In this document: positions 41,844 to 49,602 of the stretch, piece after piece
Position numbering within the stretch: the first letter of the stretch is position 1
How the letters are laid out: every line of letters begins with the position of its first letter
From: DATBLE01 sp036555585
Lineage (GTDB): Bacteria > Actinomycetota > Thermoleophilia > Gaiellales > Gaiellaceae
Assembly (NCBI GenBank): GCA_036555585.1
Contig: DATBLE010000050.1
Span: 1-64,000, forward strand
Direction of reading: 5' to 3'
DNA length: 64,000 nucleotides
Position numbers and translations under genes: made by a program
The notes under the pieces: generated by a model
Told to the model about the DNA's origin: nothing
Seen by the model: only the letters and a program-made list of their open reading frames with translations
Database searches by the model: none

Positions 41844-42496
41844 GGCGTGACTCGACTGCGCAGCGCCCGCCAGAAGAGGAGCTGGCTGAGCTCCTGGGCG
41901 AGCTCGGCGAGGCCGTGCAGGTCTTCGACGGCGCCCTGCCGGGCCTCCGGGTTCCGCGACCGGAGCTTCGGCACGAGCGCCTCGAGCAGGTCGGCCTGGT
42001 TCCCGGCTGCAGTCGCGAACTTGCGCAGGTGCCGTACGTCCGCGCCGGTCGAGACCAGCCGGGTGCAGACTGCAGCCACGTCGACGTCGGCCTCCGTCAG
42101 CGGCGGCTCGAGCAGTCCGTACTCGGTCAGCTCACGGGCCTGCTGCAGGGAGATCCCCGCCTTCTCGCAGAGCTCCTCGACGCCGATCGCCGGCTCGGCG
42201 CTCGTCAGCCGGGCCCTGCGCCGGCGCCGGTCCTTGGCCGCGGGCGCGGCCAGCTCCTGGCGGATCACCCGAAGCGGCAGGAACTCGTCCCGCTGGAGCC
42301 GGAGGATCGTCTCCAGCCGCTCGACGTCGTCCTCGCTGAAGAGCCGATAGCCGCCGCGCGTGCGCTTCGGCGACAGCAGCCCCTGGTCCTCGAGGTAGCG
42401 GATCTTCGAGATCGAGATGTCCGGGAAGTCGCTCTGGAGCCGGCGGCAGACCGAGCCGATCGTGTGCAGCCGGGGTGCGTGTGCGGTGGTGGTCAT
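41840..42496 (-). CDS. ftsR: MerR-family transcriptional regulator, FtsR-like
   Basis: A 218-aa regulator with an N-terminal MerR helix-turn-helix (HTIGSVCRRLQSDFPDISIS, IRYLEDQGLLSPKRTRGGYR, then LETILRLQRDEFLPLRVIRQ) and a second, MerR-like segment near residues 105-135. This doubled layout is that of FtsR (Rv1828-type) which in Corynebacterium and Mycobacterium activates ftsZ. As in those organisms it stands next to a GarA/OdhI-type FHA gene. Overlaps its neighbours by 4 bases on both sides. Confidence 0.85.
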   Translation of the reverse strand: MTTTAHAPRLHTIGSVCRRLQSDFPDISISKIRYLEDQGLLSPKRTRGGYRLFSEDDVERLETILRLQRDEFLPLRVIRQELAAPAAKDRRRRRARLTSAEPAIGVEELCEKAGISLQQARELTEYGLLEPPLTEADVDVAAVCTRLVSTGADVRHLRKFATAAGNQADLLEALVPKLRSRNPEARQGAVEDLHGLAELAQELSQLLFWRALRSRVTP

Positions 42497-42960
42497 CGGG
42501 CCAGGAAGATGAGGCGGTACTTGCCGATCTGGACCTCGTCGCCGTTGTCGAGGTCGCCCCGCTCGATCCGGGAGCGGTTCAGGAATGTTCCATTCAGGCT
42601 GCCCAGATCCTCGATCGTGAAGGTCGCGTCGCCGCGCGTGACGAGCGCATGGCGCCGGGAGACGGTCACGTCGTCGAGGAAGATGTCGCAGTCGGGCGAG
42701 CGTCCGATCGTGGTCTGCTCCCGCCCGAGCGCGAAGGTCTCCCCCGTGCGCCCGCCGCCGGAGCGGATCACGAGCGCGGGGCCCTCGATGCCCAGCTCGT
42801 CGAGCAGGTCGGCCCGCTCGTCGTGCACCTCCTCGGCCGAGAGCGCCATCGTCGTCTCGTCGGACTCGCCCTCGGTGACGAGGAGCGCCCCGCAGCGCGA
42901 GCAGTAGTGCGCGGACTCCAGGTTCTGGAAGCCGCACTCCGGACAGTAGATGTGGCTCAC
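42493..42960 (-). CDS. garA: GarA/OdhI-like FHA protein with N-terminal zinc ribbon
   Basis: Phospho-threonine-dependent switch that, in mycobacteria and corynebacteria, controls 2-oxoglutarate use when phosphorylated by PknB/PknG. 155 aa. Residues 6-24 form a zinc ribbon (CPECG, then CSRCG) not found in mycobacterial GarA. Residues 35-37 are ETT, the position and sequence of the GarA phospho-motif. The FHA domain (about 55-153) has GRSPDCDIFLDDVTVSRRH and LGSLNGTFLNRSRI. GTG 42960 is at the overlap with the upstream gene. Function is inferred from the ETT motif and the FtsR neighbour. Confidence 0.87.
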   Translation of the reverse strand: MSHIYCPECGFQNLESAHYCSRCGALLVTEGESDETTMALSAEEVHDERADLLDELGIEGPALVIRSGGGRTGETFALGREQTTIGRSPDCDIFLDDVTVSRRHALVTRGDATFTIEDLGSLNGTFLNRSRIERGDLDNGDEVQIGKYRLIFLAR

Positions 42961-43199
42961 TCGCTGGGCGGCGCGGCCTTGCCGGCGAGGATGTCGGTCA
43001 ACCGGTCGAGGTCGACCTGGCCGAGCTCCCCCTCCCCTCTCGCCTGGAGCCGCGCGACGAGCTCCGCGCGGAGGATGTCGAGCTTGCCGTGCAGCATGCG
43101 CCGCTGGTACGAGATCTCGTTCTCCTCGGCCTCGAGCCGGGTGATCAGCTCCTTCAGCTCGGAGTCGGACAGGGTCGCGAGGTCCGGAAACGCTTCCAT
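42957..43199 (-). CDS. RsiG-like small protein (c-di-GMP-type anti-sigma motif)
   Basis: An 80-aa helical protein. Residues 26-41 fit the RsiG cyclic-di-GMP-binding motif E(X)3S(X)2R(X)3Q(X)3D with one change: E26, S30, R33, His37 in place of Gln, and D41. The surrounding ISYQRRMLHGKLDILRAEL also looks like RsiG. In Streptomyces RsiG plus c-di-GMP holds the sigma factor WhiG; in Rubrobacter a shorter, homodimeric version exists, and the size here suits that form. ATG 43199 is chosen over an upstream start (43259) because the family similarity begins after it. No WhiG is in the window. Confidence 0.7.
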   Translation of the reverse strand: MEAFPDLATLSDSELKELITRLEAEENEISYQRRMLHGKLDILRAELVARLQARGEGELGQVDLDRLTDILAGKAAPPSE

Positions 43200-43268
43200 C
43201 AGGTCCCTTCTGTTCGACGGACGACCGGCTTCGGCCCATTCAAGCAGGCACCGGCCCAAGGTTCAACC

Positions 43269-45791
43269 TCAGCTTGAGATTTGCGCTCCGACCGCCGATT
43301 CCTGCCCGGACATCGCGTCGTCGACCAGGGCGTGCAGCTCGGCCTCGAGTGCGTTCGAGGCCTCGTCGCTGTCGCCCTCCGCGTAGACGTGGACGAGCGG
43401 CTCGTCGGGGTCGGGCAGCACCTCCACCCAGCCGCGCTCGTCCAGCACCTTGATCCCGTCGGTGAGGTCGAGCTCGCGGTCCTTCAGCTGCTCGGCCAGG
43501 ACGCGCATCACCGTCCCCTTCAGGGCCCAGGAGCAGGCGATCTGGCGGTGGACGACGTGCGCCTCGGGCAGCGCGGCCACGAGCTCGGACAGCGGTTGCC
43601 GGACCCGGGCCAGCAGCTCCATCAGCGTGCAGAGGCTGGCCACCGCGTCGTGGCCGGGGAGGAACTTCGGGAAGACGTAGACCCCGCCGCCCGCGCCCGC
43701 GAAGACCACGTCTTCGGTGATGGCGGCCTTGGTGAGCTCCGCAGGGGCGGCGGGCGTCCGCACGACGTCGAGCCCGAAGGGCTCGGCGATCCTCTCCACG
43801 GATCCGGTGACCGTCACCGGCACCGCGATCTTGCCGGTCCAGCCGGCCTCGCCGATCAGCCGCAGGAAGAGGAGCAGGGTCTGCTCCGGCGGGATCTCGC
43901 GGCCGTGCTCGTCGACCATGAACAGGCGCTCGCCGGCGCGGTCGAACACCGCCCCCAGCTCCGCGCCGATCGCCGCCACCAGCCGTCTGGCCTGGCCGAT
44001 CGACTCGCGCAGCGAGGAGGCCGTGGCCGCAGACTCGGTCGTGAAGGCGTGCGCGGAGACGGCCTCGAGCCGCAGCGGCCCGAGCACGAGCGGGAGGACG
44101 AACGACGACGCCGAGTACCCGTAGTCGACGACGATGCGGAAGTTCCGCCCCCGGATCAGCTTGACGTCCACGGTCGAGAGCAGGTCCTGCGCGTACTCCT
44201 CGCGCACGCGCGAGGGATAGGTGATGTTGCCGATGTCGCCGAACGGCGCCCTCCGGAGCTCGCGCCGGTTGAAGTGCTTCGCCACCTCCTTCTCCAGCTC
44301 GGGCGTCATCTGGATGCCCGGCTGCTCGAAGAAGCGGATCTGGATGCGCTCGGGGTCGCTCTGGCTGACTCCGACGTGGATGCCGGCGTCGTAGCCCTGG
44401 GTCTTCATCATGTGGCGGCTCACCGACGGCGGCAGGATGCGGAGGTCGGCGACGTCGACGCCCGACGAGTTGAGGCCCGTGATCATCGCGCGCTTGATCG
44501 TCCGGCAGGCACGCGGCGCCTCCCGGCTGGCGACCACGCGCGCTCCCCGCTTCAGGGCCGTGCCCAGCGCAGCAGCCAGCCGCACGGCCACGTCTGGGGT
44601 CAGGTCGACGTCGATCAGGCCGCTGACGCCGTCCTTGCCGAACAGCGCGGAGGTCGCGCGCGATTCCCAGATCAGGCTCTCGTGGATGTGAGCGCCGGAC
44701 TCGACCTCCTTGTACGGGTAGATGCGCACGCCGGGAAGCACCTGGCTCTGCGCGCCCAGAACGACCTCGTCGCCGATCGCAGCGCCCTCCTGGATCCGCA
44801 CGTGAGAGCGGATGTCGCAGCTGCGCCCGACCACCGCGCCCTCGACCAGCGCGCTCCGGCCCACGTGCGTGCTGGCGTCGATCACCGAGCGCACCGTGCG
44901 AGCCCGCTCGCGGAGGGTGACGCTGGCGGAGAGCACCGAGTAGGCGCCGATCGCGGCCTGGGGCGAGATGCGGCAGTAGTTGCCGACGAACGCAGGGCCC
45001 TCGACGTCCTCGAGGTCGTCCAGCTCGACGCCCTCGCCGAGCCAGATGTTGCCGCGCAGGCGCAGGCCGGGGATGTTCAGCTCGACCTGGCCGTCGAGCG
45101 CGTCGAAGTTCGCCTGCCGGTACTGGTCGAGGTTGCCGATGTCCTGCCAGTAGCCGTCGCAGGTCATTCCGTACAGCGGCCGCCCCATCTCCAGGAGCAG
45201 CGGGAACAGCTCCTTGGAGAAGTCGTACGGACGGTCGGTGGGGACGTGCCTGAGCACCTCGGGCTCGAGCACGTAGATGCCCGTGTTGATCGTGTCCGAG
45301 AAGACCTGGCCCCACGAGGGCTTCTCGAGGAAGCGCTCGATCCGCCCGTCCTCGTCGGTGACCACGATCCCGAACTCGAGCGGGTTCTCGACCGCCTTCA
45401 GCCCGATCGTCACGGCCGCACCGCGTTCCTGGTGGAAGGCGAGCAGCCGGCCGAGGTCGATGTCGCAGAGGGCGTCGCCGGAGATGACGAGGACGGTGTC
45501 ATCGAGCTTGCCGGACGCGAGTCGCACCGATCCGGCCGTCCCCAGCGGCGACTCCTCCACGGAGTACTCGATCGACAGGCCGAGCGACTCGCCGTCCCCG
45601 AAGTAGCTGCGGATCGCCTGCGGCATGAACGCGAGCGTGACGATCACGTCGTCGAAGCCGTGACGTCCGAGCAGCTCGAGGATGTGCTCCATGCACGGCT
45701 TGCCGACGATCGGCACCATCGGCTTCGGCTGGTTCGAGGTGAGCGGACGCAGCCTCGTCCCCTCCCCCCCGGCCATCACGACCGCCTTCAC
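43269..45791 (-). CDS. Nucleotidyltransferase/phosphomannomutase-like fusion (GDP-mannose type)
   Basis: An 840-aa fusion. Residues 1-240 are a sugar-1-phosphate nucleotidyltransferase with VMAGGEGTRLRPLTS near the start, GDALCDIDL near 110 and an EKPSWGQVFS segment. Residues 250-370 form a left-handed beta-helix of hexapeptide repeats. Residues 380-820 are a phosphohexomutase-like region with ACRTIKRAMITGLNSSG and later GDIGNITYPSR. At the place where mutases carry the phosphoserine loop TASHNP the sequence reads VGVSQSDPERI, so mutase activity may be lost. Such fusions are annotated as mannose-1-phosphate guanylyltransferases in several phyla. GTG 45791 overlaps the next gene. Confidence 0.85.
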   Translation of the reverse strand: MKAVVMAGGEGTRLRPLTSNQPKPMVPIVGKPCMEHILELLGRHGFDDVIVTLAFMPQAIRSYFGDGESLGLSIEYSVEESPLGTAGSVRLASGKLDDTVLVISGDALCDIDLGRLLAFHQERGAAVTIGLKAVENPLEFGIVVTDEDGRIERFLEKPSWGQVFSDTINTGIYVLEPEVLRHVPTDRPYDFSKELFPLLLEMGRPLYGMTCDGYWQDIGNLDQYRQANFDALDGQVELNIPGLRLRGNIWLGEGVELDDLEDVEGPAFVGNYCRISPQAAIGAYSVLSASVTLRERARTVRSVIDASTHVGRSALVEGAVVGRSCDIRSHVRIQEGAAIGDEVVLGAQSQVLPGVRIYPYKEVESGAHIHESLIWESRATSALFGKDGVSGLIDVDLTPDVAVRLAAALGTALKRGARVVASREAPRACRTIKRAMITGLNSSGVDVADLRILPPSVSRHMMKTQGYDAGIHVGVSQSDPERIQIRFFEQPGIQMTPELEKEVAKHFNRRELRRAPFGDIGNITYPSRVREEYAQDLLSTVDVKLIRGRNFRIVVDYGYSASSFVLPLVLGPLRLEAVSAHAFTTESAATASSLRESIGQARRLVAAIGAELGAVFDRAGERLFMVDEHGREIPPEQTLLLFLRLIGEAGWTGKIAVPVTVTGSVERIAEPFGLDVVRTPAAPAELTKAAITEDVVFAGAGGGVYVFPKFLPGHDAVASLCTLMELLARVRQPLSELVAALPEAHVVHRQIACSWALKGTVMRVLAEQLKDRELDLTDGIKVLDERGWVEVLPDPDEPLVHVYAEGDSDEASNALEAELHALVDDAMSGQESAVGAQISS

Positions 45792-46354
45792 GCCGCTTGC
45801 CTCCGGGTGATCGCGCCGCGGGCGGTCCAGGCGTACAGCACGCCCGCCGCCACGGCCATGGCCAGGCCGGTCCAGAAGAGCCACAGGGGCCAGTCCGTCC
45901 CCGGCACGGTCACGATCAGGAATGCGACGCCCGCGTACAGGAGCCAGGTCGCGGCCTTGCCGAGCAGGCTGACCGAGAACTCGTAGCCGCGCGGCATCGC
46001 CACCTTCGCGCCGACGATCAGGAAGGCGTCGCGAGCGACGATCACCGCCAGGGCCGGCCAGGGCAGCCGGTCGGCGAGCACGAGCATCACCACCGCGGTG
46101 TCGATCATCAGCCGGTCGGCGAGGGGGTCGGCGTACTTGCCGAACTCCGACTCCACGTGCCAGCGCCGTGCGAGCCAGCCGTCCACCTGGTCGGTGATTC
46201 CCGCGACGGCGAAGATGATCCCGGCCGTCCAGCTGTGGCCGTTCTCGGCGGAGGCGTAGACGACGATGAAGGCCGGGATCAGCAGGAACCTGACGATCGT
46301 CAGGCCGTTGGGCAGCCAGGCGAGCGCAGGAACGGGTGCGGACGTCGAGGCCAC
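45788..46354 (-). CDS. pgsA: CDP-alcohol phosphatidyltransferase (PgsA-like)
   Basis: Membrane enzyme of phospholipid synthesis, 188 aa, probably making phosphatidylglycerol phosphate. The signature DGWLARRWHVESEFGKYADP (DGxxARx8Gx3D, followed by the last Asp) is near residues 54-76. About five hydrophobic segments. It could also be a phosphatidylinositol-type synthase; the neighbour does not decide this. GTG 46354 lies 9 bases after a TATCCT box on this strand. Confidence 0.88.
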   Translation of the reverse strand: MASTSAPVPALAWLPNGLTIVRFLLIPAFIVVYASAENGHSWTAGIIFAVAGITDQVDGWLARRWHVESEFGKYADPLADRLMIDTAVVMLVLADRLPWPALAVIVARDAFLIVGAKVAMPRGYEFSVSLLGKAATWLLYAGVAFLIVTVPGTDWPLWLFWTGLAMAVAAGVLYAWTARGAITRRQAA

Positions 46355-46363
46355 GTCCCTGCA

Positions 46364-46369
46364 AGGATA
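46364..46369 (-). promoter_or_regulatory. -10 box TATCCT before the phosphatidyltransferase gene
   Basis: On the minus strand TATCCT ends 9 bases before GTG 46354; no Shine-Dalgarno, consistent with an almost leaderless transcript heading the long minus-strand run to 40.1 kb. Confidence 0.45.
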
Positions 46370-46436
46370 GTGCGCGGATCTCGATCTCCCCTGTCGCCCG
46401 TGGGCAGACGCCGGTTGAGCGAGAATCGACCGAGGC

Positions 46437-47450
46437 GTGCCCGAGCGCTTCACCCTCCCCGGCTTCGTCGACGCACATTCGCACACGTTCCAGCGTGCGC
46501 TGCGCGGGCGGACCGAGGGCGGCGACTTCTGGGCGTGGCGGGAGACGATGCTGCTCGAGGCCGACAGGCAGACGCCGGACAGCGTGCGCCGGGCCTACGC
46601 TGCGATCTATCGGGAGCTCCGGCGCGCCGGCTACACCGCAGTCGGCGAGTTCCACTACCTGGGCCTCCCCGAGGCGCCCGCGGCCGTCGAGGCGGCCGCC
46701 GAGGCCGGGGTCGAGCTCGTCCTCCTCCTCGTCGCCTACGCCCGCGGGGGGCTGCCGCGCTTCCGGCAGGGGAGTGCGACGCAGTACCTCGACGAGGTCG
46801 AGACGCTTCGGAGCCGGGGGGTGCGGGCCGGGCTCGCCCCCCACTCCGTCCGCGCGTGCCCCGCCGGCTGGCTCGAGCAGATCGGCGCGTACGCGGCTGC
46901 CGAGTCGCTGCCCCTCCACATCCACGCGGACGAGCAGCCGCGCGAGATCGAGGAGTGCCTCGCCGAGCACGGTGCCCGCCCGATCGAGGTGCTCCAGCGC
47001 ACCGGCTGCCTCGGGCCGCAGACGACGGTCGTCCATGCCACGCACGCCGACGAGCACGAGCTCGACCTCCTGGCCAACGCCGGAGCGAGGGTGTGCCTCT
47101 GTCCGACCACGGAGGCGAACCTGGGCGACGGCTACGCGCCGGTGGAAGCGCTCCTCGAGCGCGGGATCGGGATCTGCATCGGCTCCGACTCGAACGTGCG
47201 GGTCGACCCGCTCGAGGAGCTGCGCGAGCTCGAGGGGATCGCGCGCCGCTCGGCCGGCAGGCGGAACGTCGTGCCGGTGGACCGGCTGCTCGCGTTCGGC
47301 TCGACGGAAGGGGCCGCCTCGCTCGGGCTCGACCGCTGGCCGGACGTCTCGGTCGATCTCGGGCACCCCTCGCTCGCGGAGGTCGAGCCTGAGGACGTTC
47401 CCGCGGCGCTCGTCTTCGGCTGCTCGGCCGACGTCTTCGCAGAGGCGTAG
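46437..47450 (+). CDS. hutF: HutF-like formimidoylglutamate deiminase / amidohydrolase
   Basis: Amidohydrolase-superfamily enzyme, 337 aa. HutF deiminates N-formimino-glutamate in histidine breakdown. Matching features: zinc pair HSH in DAHSHTFQRAL near residue 13, DFWAWRETM near 30, HIHADEQPREIEE near 161, HATHADEHELD near 198 and the metal Asp in GSDSNVRVDPLEELRELEG near 248. It is about 100 residues shorter than usual HutF, lacking the small N-terminal beta domain; no upstream start can supply it. No other hut gene is in view, so the substrate remains open. GTG 46437 is the first start. Confidence 0.78.
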   Translation: MPERFTLPGFVDAHSHTFQRALRGRTEGGDFWAWRETMLLEADRQTPDSVRRAYAAIYRELRRAGYTAVGEFHYLGLPEAPAAVEAAAEAGVELVLLLVAYARGGLPRFRQGSATQYLDEVETLRSRGVRAGLAPHSVRACPAGWLEQIGAYAAAESLPLHIHADEQPREIEECLAEHGARPIEVLQRTGCLGPQTTVVHATHADEHELDLLANAGARVCLCPTTEANLGDGYAPVEALLERGIGICIGSDSNVRVDPLEELRELEGIARRSAGRRNVVPVDRLLAFGSTEGAASLGLDRWPDVSVDLGHPSLAEVEPEDVPAALVFGCSADVFAEA

Positions 47451-48449
47451 CTACAACTGCCAGGGCCGGGGACGCCGCGACCGCGTGAACAGGTTCGACC
47501 AGTAGGTCGTGCGGTCGAGGTACGCGTCCTCCGATGCCCGTCCGGTGCGGCCGTAGGCGCCGTCGTAGCTCTCCACCCCCGCGGCTGCTGCCGCCCCGCT
47601 GAGCCGCACGCGCGCCGGCTCGATCTGCGTGCCTTCGTGCCACTCGTTGTAGCTCGTGATCGTGACGTCGTCCGCGCTCGACCGAATCGCCGAGCGCCAC
47701 ATGGCGTCGTAGGTGGCGCCGTCGCGCCGCGGCTTGACCCGCAGGTCGGCGGTCGCATGGGTCGCGTCGTAGCCGGGGCCGACGGACGGCAGGCACAGGA
47801 GGCCGACCCGGTGCGCCTGCGAGCAGAGGCGGGAGAACATGTTGCCTCCCCAGAGCAGGATGTCGTACGTGTAGATCCCGTCGAACTTCGCCGCCGCCGC
47901 CTTGCCGGCGAGCGTGGTCTGGGCGAAGAGCTGGATGCCGGGCTCGCGGTCACGCAGGGCCGCCCAGTCGTCCACGGAGATCTCGAACGGGCGGTAGACG
48001 AAGATGCGGGTGATCCCCAGCGTCCGCAGGTGATCGATGTCCGCCTCCACGGTCTCGATCGTTCGTCCGGGGTACGGCTCGAGGTGCACGGCCACTGCCA
48101 GCCCCGCCGCGTGCGCCTCCTTGACGACGAGCGGCAGCCGGACGTCCTCCGCCGATCCCCAGCCCCACCACGAGGACACCACTTCCTGGACGCGGGCGGC
48201 GGCGATCTCGCGCATCTGCGCGCGGACGACCGGCTCGCTCGAGCTCGAGTAGAGGCCTCGCGCCGGGTAGTAGCTGGAGGCGACGTCGCCGGTCGCGCCT
48301 CCCGGCATCAGCCAGTGCTCCCAGCCGCCGTCGTGTGCGGGGTTGCCGTACCAGGGGTAGTAGAAGATCGAGACGCGGGGCGACGCCTGAGCGACAGCCG
48401 GGAACAGGAGCAGCGCGACGACGGCCGCAATCAGACGAGAGGCTCTCAA
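47451..48449 (-). CDS. Secreted GH99-like glycoside hydrolase
   Basis: Exported 332-aa protein with a cleavable signal peptide (LIAAVVALLLFPAVAQA, about residues 7-23). The mature chain starts with FYYPWYGNPAHDGGWEHW and ends with ITSYNEWHEGTQIEPAR, both marks of the GH99/GH71-like endo-alpha-mannosidase group, whose catalytic Glu lies in the NEWHEG block. Substrate would be an alpha-mannan or related glycan; this is family knowledge. It starts with TTG 48449. Its stop abuts the convergent amidohydrolase stop with no spacer. Confidence 0.82.
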   Translation of the reverse strand: MRASRLIAAVVALLLFPAVAQASPRVSIFYYPWYGNPAHDGGWEHWLMPGGATGDVASSYYPARGLYSSSSEPVVRAQMREIAAARVQEVVSSWWGWGSAEDVRLPLVVKEAHAAGLAVAVHLEPYPGRTIETVEADIDHLRTLGITRIFVYRPFEISVDDWAALRDREPGIQLFAQTTLAGKAAAAKFDGIYTYDILLWGGNMFSRLCSQAHRVGLLCLPSVGPGYDATHATADLRVKPRRDGATYDAMWRSAIRSSADDVTITSYNEWHEGTQIEPARVRLSGAAAAAGVESYDGAYGRTGRASEDAYLDRTTYWSNLFTRSRRPRPWQL

Positions 48450-48501
48450 GACGGGGGGTCTCCGGCCAGGGATGATCTCACGCCGACCGGCTCGAGCGAG
48501 C

Positions 48502-48705
48502 CTAGAAGCGCCGGCAGCGAGGTCGGCGCACCGTGCGGCACCTCGGCAGGCAGCGGCGCCGCTCGGGAACCGCCACGACCTCGATCATCCCCTCCCACGC
48601 AGGCTCGTCGGCGAGCATCGCCCTGAGCGCGCGAACCGCCTGCTCGCGCGTGTCGTACACGGCGATCACCTGATCGACGAAGTGGTCAGTCAGGCCCCAC
48701 GGCAT
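48502..48705 (-). CDS. Small hypothetical protein, 67 aa
   Basis: Unknown. The first 50 residues (VDQVIAVYDTREQAVRAL, then LADEPAWEGMIEVVAVPERR) could form a small alpha/beta fold; the tail is Arg/Cys-rich (CLPRCRTVRRPRCRRF). ATG 48705 has an AGGAGG-type ribosome-binding site at about 48716-48711, which is better than the ATGs further upstream. Confidence 0.5.
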   Translation of the reverse strand: MPWGLTDHFVDQVIAVYDTREQAVRALRAMLADEPAWEGMIEVVAVPERRRCLPRCRTVRRPRCRRF

Positions 48706-48806
48706 CTCCACCCTCCTCGAACACCCCATACTCACGGTATGGGTCCCGGCGGCACGCGCAAGTCCTGTTCGAGGGAAAGCTCGACCATCGTCGTAGTAGG
48801 AGCACG

Positions 48807-49160
48807 ATGCCCAGGATCCTGATCGCAGACGACGACCGCCAGCTGGTGGAGCTGGTGCGCGCGATGCTCGACGAGGCCGGTCACGAAGCGGTCGTCGCCC
48901 ACTCCGGCCTGGCCGCCGCCGACCTGCTCGAGCGGGAGGACTTCGACCTGGTGATCCTCGACGTGCTCATGCCGGGCATGAGCGGCGACGCCCTGGCCGA
49001 CCTGCTCCGCCAGCTCAAGCCCCAGATTCCCGTCCTGCTGATGACCGGCGACTCGGGCGACCAGTTCGTCCGGACCACGGACGCGCCCCGACTGCGCAAG
49101 CCGTTCAGCGAGCAGGAGCTCGTCCAGGCGGTGACCGACCTGCTCGGCGCCGAGGGCTAG
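48807..49160 (+). CDS. Single-domain response regulator
   Basis: CheY-like receiver of 117 aa without output domain. The acidic pair D8-D9-D10 is in ILIADDDRQLVELV, the phosphorylation Asp is in DLVILDVLMPGM near residue 52, and the switch Thr/Lys are in LLMTGDSGD and RLRKPFSEQEL. No kinase gene is adjacent, so its partner is elsewhere. The 71 bases between it and the preceding gene show no clear promoter. Confidence 0.92.
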   Translation: MPRILIADDDRQLVELVRAMLDEAGHEAVVAHSGLAAADLLEREDFDLVILDVLMPGMSGDALADLLRQLKPQIPVLLMTGDSGDQFVRTTDAPRLRKPFSEQELVQAVTDLLGAEG

Positions 49161-49168
49161 AGAGCAGG

Positions 49169-49522
49169 TTACGAGCGGCGCGCGGCCCGCTCGAGCTCGG
49201 GCAGGCCGTGCCGTCGCCCGAGGCGGATGAAGTCGCGGCGGTACATGATCTCGGCGACGACGCCGAACCGGTTCCGCAGCTTGCGGTACTTGCGGTTCTT
49301 CCTCGTCGCCAGCCGTTGCTTCATCACCGTGCACTCGACGTACAGGTCGAGCTCGGGGAGGTAGAAGTCGGGCGTGCACGCCTCCACGACGACGCCGTCC
49401 CGCCACTCCAGCGGGAACGTGCGCGGCTCGTAGCGCCAGACGATCCCGAGCTCGTCGAACGCACGGGCGAGCGCCTCCTCGACCGGGTGCGCGAAGCGAG
49501 GGCCGCGGTCGGTTTCTTCCAT
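49169..49522 (-). CDS. DUF559-like possible PD-(D/E)xK fold protein, 117 aa
   Basis: Small cytosolic protein resembling very-short-patch or DUF559-type nuclease folds: HPVEEALARAFDELG near residue 12, TPDFYLPELDLYVECTVMKQ near 50-69, then a basic helix RLATRKNRKYRKLRNRFG. The PD...E pair is there but the usual ExK is ECT, so catalysis is uncertain. It is divergent from the oxidoreductase gene. Identity is an inference. Confidence 0.55.
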   Translation of the reverse strand: MEETDRGPRFAHPVEEALARAFDELGIVWRYEPRTFPLEWRDGVVVEACTPDFYLPELDLYVECTVMKQRLATRKNRKYRKLRNRFGVVAEIMYRRDFIRLGRRHGLPELERAARRS

Positions 49523-49602
49523 GCCGTAGCTTCCCGCCGTTGCCCGGCTCCGAAACAGGTCGCGCGTTTCGTCCGTCGTCGTGCGAGGTACGTGACCTAC
49601 TC

